A stretch of 64,000 nt of DNA from an uncultured beta proteobacterium (GTDB lineage Bacteria; Pseudomonadota; Gammaproteobacteria; Burkholderiales; Burkholderiaceae_C): contig CAIXNB010000024.1 in NCBI GenBank assembly GCA_903920695.1, positions 1-64,000 on the forward strand, read 5' to 3'. Shown here one piece after another: positions 1-8,254 of the stretch. The notes below the pieces were generated by a model. The model made no database searches. It was not told the DNA's origin and saw nothing but the letters and a program-made list of their open reading frames with translations. Made by a program: the position numbers and the translations under genes. Within the stretch, counting starts at the first letter, position 1, and each line of letters begins with the position of its first letter.

Positions 1-16
1 CAGACCCATAAGTTGA

Positions 17-160
17 GAAACGAATGGGGCTTTCATATTTGTAGGTTGCATCCACTTACCTCACCAACTTGAGAAAACGGTAGATTCGGCCGTCAGACTT
101 CGAAGGGGTGCCGGCAACCCGCTCAGCACAACGGAAGCTGGTGCAAAACTGGGAGCTTAG
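17..160 (+). pseudogene. Possible C-terminal tail of a lost upstream gene
   Basis: This frame is open from a stop at 14-16 to a TAG at 158-160 and reads like ordinary protein (...HLPHQLEKTVDSAVRLRR..., ending TTEAGAKLGA). It has no ATG, GTG or TTG start, so it can only be the end of a gene shifted or broken near position 14. It ends 12 bases before the next reading frame, as in an operon. I do not recognise the family, and it could be a chance open frame. Confidence 0.2.
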
Positions 161-172
161 GAAAGGCAAAGA

Positions 173-412
173 ATGACTGTTCTCAAGATGCTTTATGGTC
201 CCCCCGGAACCGGGAAGACGTGGCTTGCTGCGCGAGAGGCGGTTCGAACTGTCGAGCCAGTGGCCTACGCGAGCGCTATAGCGTCTACATTTCCGGATGC
301 GAACCTTCAGTTACTTCATCAATCGCTTGTCAATGAAGGGCAAATTTTATGGGTAACGTGCCACGCAAATTACTCATACGAGGACTTTGTCGAGGGATAG
401 CGCCCAAAATAA
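173..412 (+). pseudogene. Truncated McrB-like AAA+ GTPase remnant
   Basis: The 75-residue frame opens with an ATG behind a good ribosome site (AGGAAAGG). It carries a textbook Walker A, LYGPPGTGKTWLA, near residue 8, then a segment ending CHANYSYEDFVEG. In McrB-type restriction GTPases the SYEDFVEG stretch is followed by I/L-R-P. Here a TAG at 398-400 sits exactly where that I/L belongs; RPK follows and then a second stop. No Walker B, signature Asn-x-x-Asp or C-terminal part follows. I read this as the 5' fragment of an mcrB-type gene killed by a nonsense codon and then mostly deleted. Its restriction partner McrC is absent. Confidence 0.6.
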
Positions 413-458
413 GCATGCCAAAGCAGGCGTCGCAGAAATTTAAGAAAGGGAGATCGAA

Positions 459-581
459 GTGAGGAACAATACGGGCATAGAAGATCGGAACATTGAGCCA
501 ACCGAACTTACGGACAAGTCGAGCTTGGTCTTTCGCTTATGCTTGCCACAACAGAGACAAAGATGCCCCTCAACAACCTAG
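459..581 (+). other. 40-codon frame with strong ribosome site, possible gene-start remnant
   Basis: A GTG at 459 follows a near-ideal AAGGGAG (446-452) with a six-base spacer and starts a 40-residue frame (first residues MRNNTGIEDRNIEPTEL) that runs into the next gene in another frame. It begins 47 bases after the second stop of the McrB-like remnant. It may be the surviving start of the next gene of a deleted restriction operon. I recognise no family and cannot exclude chance. Confidence 0.25.
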
Positions 582-2041
582 TCAAGCGTTTCGTTGCGCG
601 TGCCGAAGATCGCAGTGTAGAAGATCACTACTTTCGGATAGGCCTCGCAGCGGCAATGATTGCCAATATTGTGTTCGCCGGGTTGCGATTTGCAAATGAA
701 CAAATTGGGGGCAAGGCAACTGGCTACTGGATCAATGTTGTTGGTGCGCTAGGACTCGCATTGTTGACAGTGGTGTACTGGCGAGATCGTCGCCAATTCC
801 ATCTCGTTTTGCAGCTTGGTCTTGCGCTCTGCGCGTTTTGTCTCGTTCTGCCTTTGCGCTACGGCATGGATTCTTCACCGTGGTGGCTTTCCATTTTGCC
901 GCTGGCCGCTACCCTGCTTATTGGCGCGCGCGCCGGACTGAGTTGGGCGGTGATCTGCATTGCGTTGAACATAGGCGCGCAATGGCTGGCACCAAGGTTC
1001 ATTTTCCCTGACGCTGCCGGCGAGGCGTGGACGGAAGCAGCCGCCAGTCGTGTGATGTTGGTCGTGTTGCTGTTCGGTATCGCCTTGCGGTTTCGCATTG
1101 TGGTGACCCAACTCGCCAGGCTGGATGCGCTGACCCAAGTGCCAAACCGACTGGCCGCCAATGAGCGGCTTCGCGCGGAGTTCTTGAGCATGAAGCGATC
1201 CAAGAACGTTTATTCAATGCTGATGATGGATATAGATTCCTTCAAGCGCGTCAATGACACCTATGGCCATAAGATTGGTGATCAAGTATTGCAGCGGGTT
1301 GCAACGACCGTGCAGGCGACTTTGCGTGAGAGTGACTTCTGCGCCCGTTTTGGCGGTGAAGAATTCCTGGTCTTGCTACCCGCCACCGGCAAGCCTGCTG
1401 CGTACCATGTGGCCGAGAAACTTCGGCAAGCGGTCCAAGCGTCGCCAGACCCGATTGCGGGTCGCATCACGGTGAGCATTGGGCTGGCGCTGGCCAATCC
1501 TGAACAAACTGACGAAGACATTGCGGTGCGTGAAGCGGATGAGGCCCTGTATCGTGCCAAGAGCGCCGGTCGCAATCAGGTTCAGGTTGCGTCGACACTC
1601 GTTGCAGAGGTCAAGAAGGGTGCTACAGCCCCTCCCGACTTGGTGCAACTGGTCTGGCGCTCGGCCTACGAATGCGGCAACCCAAGCCTCGACGCACAGC
1701 ATCGGGAACTTTTCCACGGTGCAAATCAACTCCTGAGCGCGGTACTCAATGGACTTTCCTCACAGGACGTGACGGCCATGGTAGATGGTTTTGTTGCCGA
1801 AGTGGTCCGACACTTCCACGACGAGGAAGCCATCATTACCAAGGCTGGTTACCCTGCTGCGGCACAGCATGCCGATCAGCATCGCGCTCTGGTCGAGAAA
1901 GCCGCCGAGTTGGCCACGCGCTTTCGCGACGGAACGCTGTCGGTGGGCGAACTGTTCAATTTCTTGGCACAAGACGTGGTGTCGCGACATATGCTGACAG
2001 TTGATCGTGAGTACTTTTCGTATCTCAAGCCAAGTAAATGA
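563..2041 (+). CDS. Membrane diguanylate cyclase with C-terminal bacteriohaemerythrin domain
   Basis: Expected to make cyclic di-GMP from two GTP under control of an oxygen- or redox-sensitive di-iron site. The first about 180 residues hold five or six hydrophobic membrane segments. A GGDEF domain follows with the active-site signature RFGGEEF, and an RESD inhibitory I-site lies exactly five residues before GGEEF, so product inhibition is likely. The last about 125 residues are a haemerythrin domain: DAQHRELF, HFHDEE, DQHRAL and RHMLTVD supply the His/Glu/Asp ligands. I chose ATG 563 because purine-rich AGAGAC precedes it; ATG 539 in the same frame is possible but has no ribosome site. The gene abuts the restriction-gene debris and has no functional partner next to it. 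Confidence 0.88.
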   Translation: MPLNNLVKRFVARAEDRSVEDHYFRIGLAAAMIANIVFAGLRFANEQIGGKATGYWINVVGALGLALLTVVYWRDRRQFHLVLQLGLALCAFCLVLPLRYGMDSSPWWLSILPLAATLLIGARAGLSWAVICIALNIGAQWLAPRFIFPDAAGEAWTEAAASRVMLVVLLFGIALRFRIVVTQLARLDALTQVPNRLAANERLRAEFLSMKRSKNVYSMLMMDIDSFKRVNDTYGHKIGDQVLQRVATTVQATLRESDFCARFGGEEFLVLLPATGKPAAYHVAEKLRQAVQASPDPIAGRITVSIGLALANPEQTDEDIAVREADEALYRAKSAGRNQVQVASTLVAEVKKGATAPPDLVQLVWRSAYECGNPSLDAQHRELFHGANQLLSAVLNGLSSQDVTAMVDGFVAEVVRHFHDEEAIITKAGYPAAAQHADQHRALVEKAAELATRFRDGTLSVGELFNFLAQDVVSRHMLTVDREYFSYLKPSK

Positions 2042-2275
2042 CCTGTTTCTGGCATGGCGCCTGGCCCATAATGGCAACAGATTTGTGCGGCAGCTGGCCT
2101 TGCATCAAGCGCTGGCACTACGTTGTTCGGATTTTCGCAATTGCTTTGAGAACCTGCAGACCTTGTGCGCTTCGTGCAACGCCACGGTTCTGATCTTCCC
2201 ACGCTGAATACGAAGTCCTTCGCCTGCAACAGGGCGAATCTTCCTGCCAACCGATAATCTACGGTGGAGAACCCG
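2042..2275. other. Intergenic region, no recognisable gene
   Basis: These 234 bases separate the cyclase from the acyl-CoA dehydrogenase fusion. All frames give only short arginine- and cysteine-rich translations with no motif I recognise. The promoter of the downstream two-gene operon must lie here, but no clear -35/-10 pair or copy of the YCGTC...GACGA operator is visible. Confidence 0.5.
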
Positions 2276-4612
2276 ATGAAGTACAAACTGACGCACGAAG
2301 AGATGATTTTTCGCGACGAAGTGCGCGAATTCCTCGCCGCTGAACTGCCCGAAGATATTCGCGCCTGCGGTCGCCGCACCTCCGGCATATTCTCAGACTA
2401 CCCCGAAGGGGTGCGTTGGTTGCGCATTCTGGCCAAGCGCGGCTGGGGCGCGCCGCATTGGCCGGTCGAGTGGGGCGGTTGCGCATGGAGCGCCCGCCAA
2501 CACGACATCTTTGCCAGTGAACTGGCCGCCGCCGATGCCCCTGCACTCTCGCCCCTGGGCCTGAGCATGGCGGCGCCCGTGCTCCTGGCCTTCGGCACGC
2601 CAGAACAAAAACAACGCTGGTTGTCTGGAATCCGCACCGGCAGTGACTACTGGTGCCAGGGCTACAGCGAACCGGGCTCTGGCTCGGATCTGGCCTCGCT
2701 GCAATGCCGTGCGCGACGCGATGGCGAGCACTGGATCATCAACGGCACCAAGATCTGGACTACCCATGCGCACTGGGCCAACCACATGTTCTGTTTGGTG
2801 CGCACCGACAGCAACGCCAAGGCACAGCAAGGCATCAGTTTCCTGATGTTCAGTCTTTCGAACCCAGGCATCACGATCCGGCCGATCATCAGCATCTCGG
2901 GCGACCACGAGTTAAACCAGGTGTTTTTCGACGACGCCCGCGTGCCAGCCGACGCCCTCGTGGGCGAAGAAAATCGCGGCTGGGCCATCGCCAAGTACCT
3001 GCTGGAACACGAGCGCGGTGGCGCTGGCGCACCGATGCTGCGCGCGCGTCTGGCACGACTGCACAGCGCACTCGATGAGGCCTTTGCGCAGCGCGCAACG
3101 GACGACGTGGAACGTGCCGACAACTTGCTCACCCTGGCCGATGCCGAGTGTCGTATTGATGCGCTGCATGCCTGGGAGCAGCAGGTGCTGAGCGCGCGCA
3201 TCGGTGACGCAACGAAGCCGCGTTGGATGCCCGTTGCACCGTCCATGGGCAAGACCCTCGTCACGGAACTCAAGCAGTACCTGACCGAACTGGGCATGAA
3301 CATCGCCGGCCAGCATGGTGCCACCGCGCTCGCCATCGAGCAGGCTAGCGCACATGCCTTGCCGATTCCTGAGGCCGCCGTATTCGCCACACGTGCCTAC
3401 CTGAACGACCGCGCGGCCTCCATCTATGGCGGGACCAACGAAGTACAACGCAACCTGATCGCACGTCACTTGATCGGCGCCGAGGTCAAGGATGCTCCCT
3501 TTGAGTTGAGCGAAACCCAGGCACTGCTGAGCGCCAGTCTGCAGCACTGGTTGGCCGACAACGCGCGCTTCGAACAACACGCCCAATGGCTGGAGACGCC
3601 GAGCGCGATGGCCCCGGCATGGCAAGGCCTGGCCGTGGAACTGGGCTTACTCGGTGCCGCGCTGCCCGAAGACCTTGGTGGTACCGGTGGCGGCATGGCA
3701 GAGCAGATTCTGATCTGCCAGGCGCTGGGCCAGGCTCTCATGCCCGCGCCCTACATCACGACCGCCGTGACCGGTGCGAGCTTGCTGCAAGCCTTGGAAG
3801 ACCCAGCGGCCAGGCCACTTCTGCAGGGCGTGGCCGATGGGCAGGTTCGACTCGCGGTCGCGGCGCTGGAGCCGGGGGGTCGCACCGACTTGTCCGCTGT
3901 GCAAAGCCAATTGCTCGGCCAAGGTGCCCACCTGCGGCTGACGGGTCGCAAGGTGCTGGTGCGGGGCGCACCCTGGGCCACGCATTGGCTGGTCAGCGCG
4001 CGCGACGAGACCGGGGTCTTGCGCATTGCGCTGATTGACCCTGCAGCGCCCGGCATCCTGGCGCGCGAGTTACGCCTGGCGGACGGCGCCTGGGCGTCCG
4101 AGCTTGCCTTTGACCAAGTGCCGGTGCTGGCTTTGATTGGCAGCGGCGATGCCCTGGCGGCGCTGGAAAAAGCCTTCGACATGGCGATGCTGGCCAGCGG
4201 GGCCGAGGCCGTCGGGGTCATGCAGCGCGTGCTGCATGACACGCTGGAGTACGTGCGTCAGCGCAAGCAATTTGGCCAGCCACTGGCCGCCTTTCAAGTG
4301 CTGCAGCACCGGCTCGCCAACATGTACATGGATCTCGTATTGGCCACTGCGGCGGTCGGCGCTTGTGCTGACATTGCAGACGACAGAGCGACCGAGCGCG
4401 CACGCCGCAGCGCGTCGGCCCACGTCGCCGTGCTGCGCGCGGCGCGCTCCGTCGGGCAGGGCGCCGTGCAACTGCATGGCGGCATGGGCATGACAGAAGA
4501 ATTCGCGATGGGTCACGGCTTCAAGCGTCTGACCGTCATTGAGCAACAATTTGGTGGCCTCACGCACCACCTCAGGCGCATCGCAACTCAACTTACCAAG
4601 GACCTGAAATGA
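2276..4612 (+). CDS. Fused tandem acyl-CoA dehydrogenase
   Basis: A 778-residue protein made of two complete acyl-CoA dehydrogenase folds in one chain. FAD enzymes of this family put an alpha,beta double bond into acyl-CoA. Domain 1 (about 1-395) has the flavin/substrate segments YSEPGSGSDL and GTKIWTTHAHWA, a helix-G glutamate in LEHERGG (the base position of IVD/LCAD types) and ends IYGGTNEVQRNLIARHL. Domain 2 (about 400-778) has RQRKQFGQPLAAFQ and ends QLHGGMGMTEE-FAMGH. Such pairs are separate subunits in actinobacterial sterol-type alpha2beta2 dehydrogenases. ATG 2276 was chosen over GTG 2264 because GGTGGAGA sits correctly before it. The stop overlaps the next start (ATGA), so the two genes are coupled. 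Confidence 0.9.
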   Translation: MKYKLTHEEMIFRDEVREFLAAELPEDIRACGRRTSGIFSDYPEGVRWLRILAKRGWGAPHWPVEWGGCAWSARQHDIFASELAAADAPALSPLGLSMAAPVLLAFGTPEQKQRWLSGIRTGSDYWCQGYSEPGSGSDLASLQCRARRDGEHWIINGTKIWTTHAHWANHMFCLVRTDSNAKAQQGISFLMFSLSNPGITIRPIISISGDHELNQVFFDDARVPADALVGEENRGWAIAKYLLEHERGGAGAPMLRARLARLHSALDEAFAQRATDDVERADNLLTLADAECRIDALHAWEQQVLSARIGDATKPRWMPVAPSMGKTLVTELKQYLTELGMNIAGQHGATALAIEQASAHALPIPEAAVFATRAYLNDRAASIYGGTNEVQRNLIARHLIGAEVKDAPFELSETQALLSASLQHWLADNARFEQHAQWLETPSAMAPAWQGLAVELGLLGAALPEDLGGTGGGMAEQILICQALGQALMPAPYITTAVTGASLLQALEDPAARPLLQGVADGQVRLAVAALEPGGRTDLSAVQSQLLGQGAHLRLTGRKVLVRGAPWATHWLVSARDETGVLRIALIDPAAPGILARELRLADGAWASELAFDQVPVLALIGSGDALAALEKAFDMAMLASGAEAVGVMQRVLHDTLEYVRQRKQFGQPLAAFQVLQHRLANMYMDLVLATAAVGACADIADDRATERARRSASAHVAVLRAARSVGQGAVQLHGGMGMTEEFAMGHGFKRLTVIEQQFGGLTHHLRRIATQLTKDLK

Positions 4613-5586
4613 AGACCAAAATTACCGAACTGTTCGGCATCCAGCACCCCATCATCCAGGGCGGCATGCACTTTGTTGGCATGGCCGAACTGGCCGCCGC
4701 CGTGTCAAACGCGGGCGGGCTGGGCCTGATCACCGGCTTGACACAGCGCACGCCGGAGTTGCTGGCCAACGAGATCCGCCGCTGCCGCGAGATGACCGAC
4801 AAACCGTTTGGCGTCAACCTGACCTTTCTGCCGACCGTGAGTTCGCCTGATTACCCCGGCTACATCCGCGCCATCATTGACGGCGGCGTCAAGGCCGTGG
4901 AGACCGCGGGCAACAACCCGCAGAAGTGGATGCCGATGCTGCACGAGGCCGGCATCAAGGTGATTCACAAGTGCACATCGGTGCGCCACGCACTCAAGGC
5001 CGAGGCCATCGGCTGTGATGCGGTCAGCGTCGACGGTTTCGAGTGCGGCGGCCATCCGGGCGAAGATGACGTGCCCAACTTCATCCTGCTGCCGCGTGCC
5101 GCCGAGTCCTTGAAGATTCCCTTCGTCGCCTCCGGCGGCATGGCCGATGGCCGCTCACTGGTGGCGGCGCTGGCGCTGGGCGCCGAGGGCATGAACATGG
5201 GCACGCGCTTCATCGCCACCAAAGAGGCACCGGTGCACGACAACGTCAAGCAGGCCATCGTCGCCGCCAGCGAACTCGATACCCGTCTGGTGATGCGCCC
5301 GCTGCGCAACACCGAGCGCGTGCTGCGCAACGCCGCTACCGATCGCCTGCTGGCCAAGGAGGCTGCGCTGGGGGCGAGCCTCAAGTTCGACGACATCATG
5401 GAAGAGGTGGCCGGCGTCTACCCGCGCATCATGCAGCAGGGCGACATGGAGGCTGGCGTCTGGTCCTGCGGCATGGTGGCCGGGCTGATCCATGACGTCC
5501 CGACTGTCAAGGACCTGATCGACCGCATCATGCTCGAAGCCAAGGGCATCATCCGCCAGCGTCTGCGCGGCATGCTTGATGCCTGA
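4609..5586 (+). CDS. Nitronate monooxygenase/2-nitropropane dioxygenase-family flavoprotein
   Basis: A 325-residue FMN-binding TIM-barrel protein. The N-terminus (TELFGIQHPIIQGGM, then AVSNAGGLGLI) and the central GFECGGHPGEDD and ASGGMADGRS loops are the family's FMN- and phosphate-binding segments. Family members oxidise nitronates, but those encoded beside acyl-CoA dehydrogenases (for example IpdC-like proteins of sterol degradation) act as CoA-thioester flavin reductases. Given its four-base overlap with the fused dehydrogenase, a role on an enoyl-CoA intermediate is more likely than nitroalkane detoxification. The exact reaction cannot be read from sequence. Confidence 0.85.
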   Translation: MKTKITELFGIQHPIIQGGMHFVGMAELAAAVSNAGGLGLITGLTQRTPELLANEIRRCREMTDKPFGVNLTFLPTVSSPDYPGYIRAIIDGGVKAVETAGNNPQKWMPMLHEAGIKVIHKCTSVRHALKAEAIGCDAVSVDGFECGGHPGEDDVPNFILLPRAAESLKIPFVASGGMADGRSLVAALALGAEGMNMGTRFIATKEAPVHDNVKQAIVAASELDTRLVMRPLRNTERVLRNAATDRLLAKEAALGASLKFDDIMEEVAGVYPRIMQQGDMEAGVWSCGMVAGLIHDVPTVKDLIDRIMLEAKGIIRQRLRGMLDA

Positions 5587-5647
5587 GCACCGTCTGATCG
5601 GCTTAGCCAAAAGCCTTTGATTTACCGTCAGTCGTGCTTGCAGGAAT

Positions 5648-6130
5648 TCAAGAAGCTGCGGGCCGCACGTAGCCAGAATCAATCCAGGTCCGCGCGCTGT
5701 CAACATTGAGCTTGAAGGCCGGTGAGACCTGAACCCGGGCCAGTTCCTCGGCGAATTCATCCTGCGCACGCAGGGTGGCCGTGGCGCCCTCTTCGTCGGG
5801 CAGGATAGAGAGCTCCACCCGAATGCGGCTGCCCGCCACCATCAGGCTGACGTTCTTGTTGAGTTGGGCATGAAGCTGTTGCTCGGAACGGCGTCTGAAC
5901 TCTTTGGCCGTCTTGACCAGTGTGTTGAAAGCCGCACTGTCGAGTGGTTTGGGATTTTTCTTGTCGCGCCCCATGGTCCACGGCCCGACCAAGACCGGCT
6001 CGGATTCGCCGCTCAGGTACATCGCAACGGCCCAGCCGTCGTCGTCGTCGTTCTTGATGACGCGCGCACTCCACTGTGCGTCACTCCACAGGCGGGCTTG
6101 CTGAATCGGCTCGGGGGTATCGACTGTCAT
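5648..6130 (-). CDS. Conserved hypothetical protein, 160 aa
   Basis: I do not recognise this protein. It is soluble and acidic at the start, with an Asp cluster (KNDDDDGWAVAMY), a WTMGRDKKNPKPLD segment and a mixed helix/strand C-terminus ending YVRPAAS. There is no signal peptide or membrane segment. ATG 6130 is the likely start; TTG 6145 in frame has no better ribosome site. It lies 33 bases past the end of the enoyl-CoA hydratase on the same strand, so it may be the last gene of that operon. It converges with the flavoprotein gene across 61 bases. Confidence 0.7.
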   Translation of the reverse strand: MTVDTPEPIQQARLWSDAQWSARVIKNDDDDGWAVAMYLSGESEPVLVGPWTMGRDKKNPKPLDSAAFNTLVKTAKEFRRRSEQQLHAQLNKNVSLMVAGSRIRVELSILPDEEGATATLRAQDEFAEELARVQVSPAFKLNVDSARTWIDSGYVRPAAS

Positions 6131-6163
6131 GATGCTGTACCGCAAAGGGTTTGAGCATAGCCC

Positions 6164-6985
6164 TTACAGCCCGAACCGGGGTGGCCGCTTTTCCACGAAG
6201 GCCTTGGCGGCTTCGCCGAAGTCCGCCGTCATCAGGCCCAGCACCTGTGCATGGTTCTCCAGCTCAATCGCGGCATCGAGGCTGGGTGCGTCCAGATTGG
6301 CCCACATCAAGCGCTTGGTGTGCGCCGTCGAATACGCACTGTGCGCCAGAATCTGATGCGCGCAGAGCAGGGCGCGCGCCAGCAAGGCCTCAGGCGCCAC
6401 GACCTCAGCCACCAGGCCAATGCGCGCCGCCTCGTCGGCCAGCACCGGACGCCCCGTCAACATCAGTTCAAAGGCCCGCGACGCACCGATCAGGCGCGGC
6501 AGGTGGTAGCTGATGCCGCACTCGCCGGCCGTGATGCCGATGCGCACGGCACCAACGTGAAAAGAGGCGCTGGTAGAGGCAAACCGGATATCGGCCGCCA
6601 GGCTCAAAGCCATGCCCGCACCCACGGCCACACCGTGCACGGCAGCGATCACCGTGGCGTCGCTGGCGCGCAAACGTTTGATCAGGCCGGCATAGCAGAG
6701 CTGCAATTCATAGGCTTGGCTCACGTTCATGGTCGGCTTGCCGTTCTCGTCGAGCACCGACTTCAGGTCCAGGCCGGCGCAAAAGCCATTGCCCTCACCT
6801 GCCAGCACAATGACGCGTAGCGCCGGGTCGGCCAGCAAGCCGTCGAGTAGCGCGTGAAATTCACGCAACGCTGGCAGGTCCATGGCATTGAGGCACTTGG
6901 GCCGGTTCAGCCGCAGCACGCACAAGCCCGGCTCCGGCCGCTCCAGCAGCAGCGGCGGCTGCGTCGCTTCGATTGGCGCTGTCAT
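6164..6985 (-). CDS. Enoyl-CoA hydratase/isomerase family protein
   Basis: A 273-residue crotonase-fold enzyme, normally adding water across the 2,3-double bond of enoyl-CoA. Visible landmarks: LRLNRPKCLNAMD at the start, the CoA/oxyanion loop GNGFCAGLDLKSVLDENG, HGVAVGAGMALSLAADIRFAS, and C-terminal KAFVEKRPPRFGL. The first oxyanion segment is intact. In place of the usual second catalytic Glu the sequence reads RIGITAGECGISYHLPRLIG, which contains GECG, so hydratase rather than only isomerase activity is plausible. It follows the ACAD10/11-type dehydrogenase by eight bases, consistent with taking that enzyme's enoyl-CoA product. Confidence 0.9.
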   Translation of the reverse strand: MTAPIEATQPPLLLERPEPGLCVLRLNRPKCLNAMDLPALREFHALLDGLLADPALRVIVLAGEGNGFCAGLDLKSVLDENGKPTMNVSQAYELQLCYAGLIKRLRASDATVIAAVHGVAVGAGMALSLAADIRFASTSASFHVGAVRIGITAGECGISYHLPRLIGASRAFELMLTGRPVLADEAARIGLVAEVVAPEALLARALLCAHQILAHSAYSTAHTKRLMWANLDAPSLDAAIELENHAQVLGLMTADFGEAAKAFVEKRPPRFGL

Positions 6986-6993
6986 ACGGCGCT

Positions 6994-8241
6994 TTAGTTG
7001 GCGCTGTAATAGGCGGCGGTCGCACCCAGGTTGGCGCGCGCCTTGGCCAGTTCGACCCGCGCCAGCGTGCGCAGGTGAACTTCATCGGGGCCGTCGAAGT
7101 AGCGCATGGCGCGGCCCCAGGACCAGAGAAAGGACAGCGGTGTATCCGGCGTCACGCCCATGGCGCCGAAGACCTGCATCGCACGGTCGACAACACGCGT
7201 CTGCAATTGCGCTGCCACCAGTTTGATGGCCGAAACGTCGATGTGCGCGGCCTTGTTGCCAAAGGTGTCCATGATCCAGGCGGCATGCAGCACGAGCAGG
7301 CGGGCCTGGTCGATCTCGACGCGCGAGTAGCCGATCCAGTCCTGAATATTGGCGTTCTCGCTCAGGTGTTTGCCAAAAGCGCGACGCGTCAGCGCGCGCT
7401 CGCACATCAGCTCAACCGCCAGTTCGCACTGGCCGATCGAGCGCATGCAGTGGTGCACGCGACCCGGCCCGAGGCGCGCCTGCGCCAGCGCAAAGCCGGC
7501 GCCTTCCTGACCGAGCAGGTAGCTCACCGGCACACGCACATTGCTGAAGGTCACTTCGCAATGCCCGTCGGGTGCATGGTGGTGCATGATGGGCACGTTG
7601 CGCACGATCTTGAAACCCGGCGTGTCCAGCGGCACGATCACCATCGAATGTCGGCTGTGGCGCGGCGCCTCCGCGCTCTCATCCGACACGCCCATGACGA
7701 TGGCAAACTTGCAGTTGGGATGGAGGGCGCCGGATGTGAACCACTTGCGGCCGTTGATGAGGTATTCGTCGCCCTCGCGTTTGATGGTGGTCTGGATGTT
7801 GGTGGCGTCGGACGAAGCCACGTCGGGCTCGGTCATGCTAAAGCAGGAACGGATGTCCCCGGCCAGCAAAGGTTTGAGCCAGCGCTCGTGCTGTTCGGGT
7901 GTAGCGAACAGGTGCAGCAACTCCATGTTGCCGGTATCGGGCGCGTTGCAGTTGAAGACTTCCGCAGCCCACGGAATGCGCCCCATGATCTCGGCCAGCG
8001 GCGCGTATTCCATGTTGCTCAGGCGCGTGCCCGGTTCGTCCTCGCGCAGACCCGGCAGAAAGAGGTTCCACAAACCGGCCTCCTTGGCCAGCAGCTTGAG
8101 CGGCTCGATCACGGCCGTCGGATAAACGCCGCTGTCGGCCAGCCGCAACCAGGCCTGGTTTTGCGGCAGCACGTGACGCTCCATGAACTGGCGCAGCGTG
8201 CGCTGCATCTGCAGGTTGTCTTCAGTGTATTGAAAATCCAT
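6994..8241 (-). CDS. ACAD10/ACAD11-type acyl-CoA dehydrogenase
   Basis: A 415-residue acyl-CoA dehydrogenase fold. It starts MDFQYTEDNLQMQRTLR, has the flavin segment SMTEPDVASSDATNI and NGRKWFTSGA, and carries RLGPGRVHHCMRS, a stretch typical of the ACAD10/ACAD11 branch rather than classic beta-oxidation enzymes. In mammals ACAD10/11, and in Pseudomonas LvaC, these enzymes process 4-phosphoacyl-CoA made by a fused or adjacent APH-type kinase. Here that kinase lies 13 bases upstream. ATG 8241 has GGAG eight bases before it; longer in-frame starts give an arginine-rich non-homologous extension. Dehydrogenase family assignment is firm; the 4-hydroxyacid role is inference. Confidence 0.88.
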   Translation of the reverse strand: MDFQYTEDNLQMQRTLRQFMERHVLPQNQAWLRLADSGVYPTAVIEPLKLLAKEAGLWNLFLPGLREDEPGTRLSNMEYAPLAEIMGRIPWAAEVFNCNAPDTGNMELLHLFATPEQHERWLKPLLAGDIRSCFSMTEPDVASSDATNIQTTIKREGDEYLINGRKWFTSGALHPNCKFAIVMGVSDESAEAPRHSRHSMVIVPLDTPGFKIVRNVPIMHHHAPDGHCEVTFSNVRVPVSYLLGQEGAGFALAQARLGPGRVHHCMRSIGQCELAVELMCERALTRRAFGKHLSENANIQDWIGYSRVEIDQARLLVLHAAWIMDTFGNKAAHIDVSAIKLVAAQLQTRVVDRAMQVFGAMGVTPDTPLSFLWSWGRAMRYFDGPDEVHLRTLARVELAKARANLGATAAYYSAN

Positions 8242-8254
8242 GGAGAAGCTCCGG

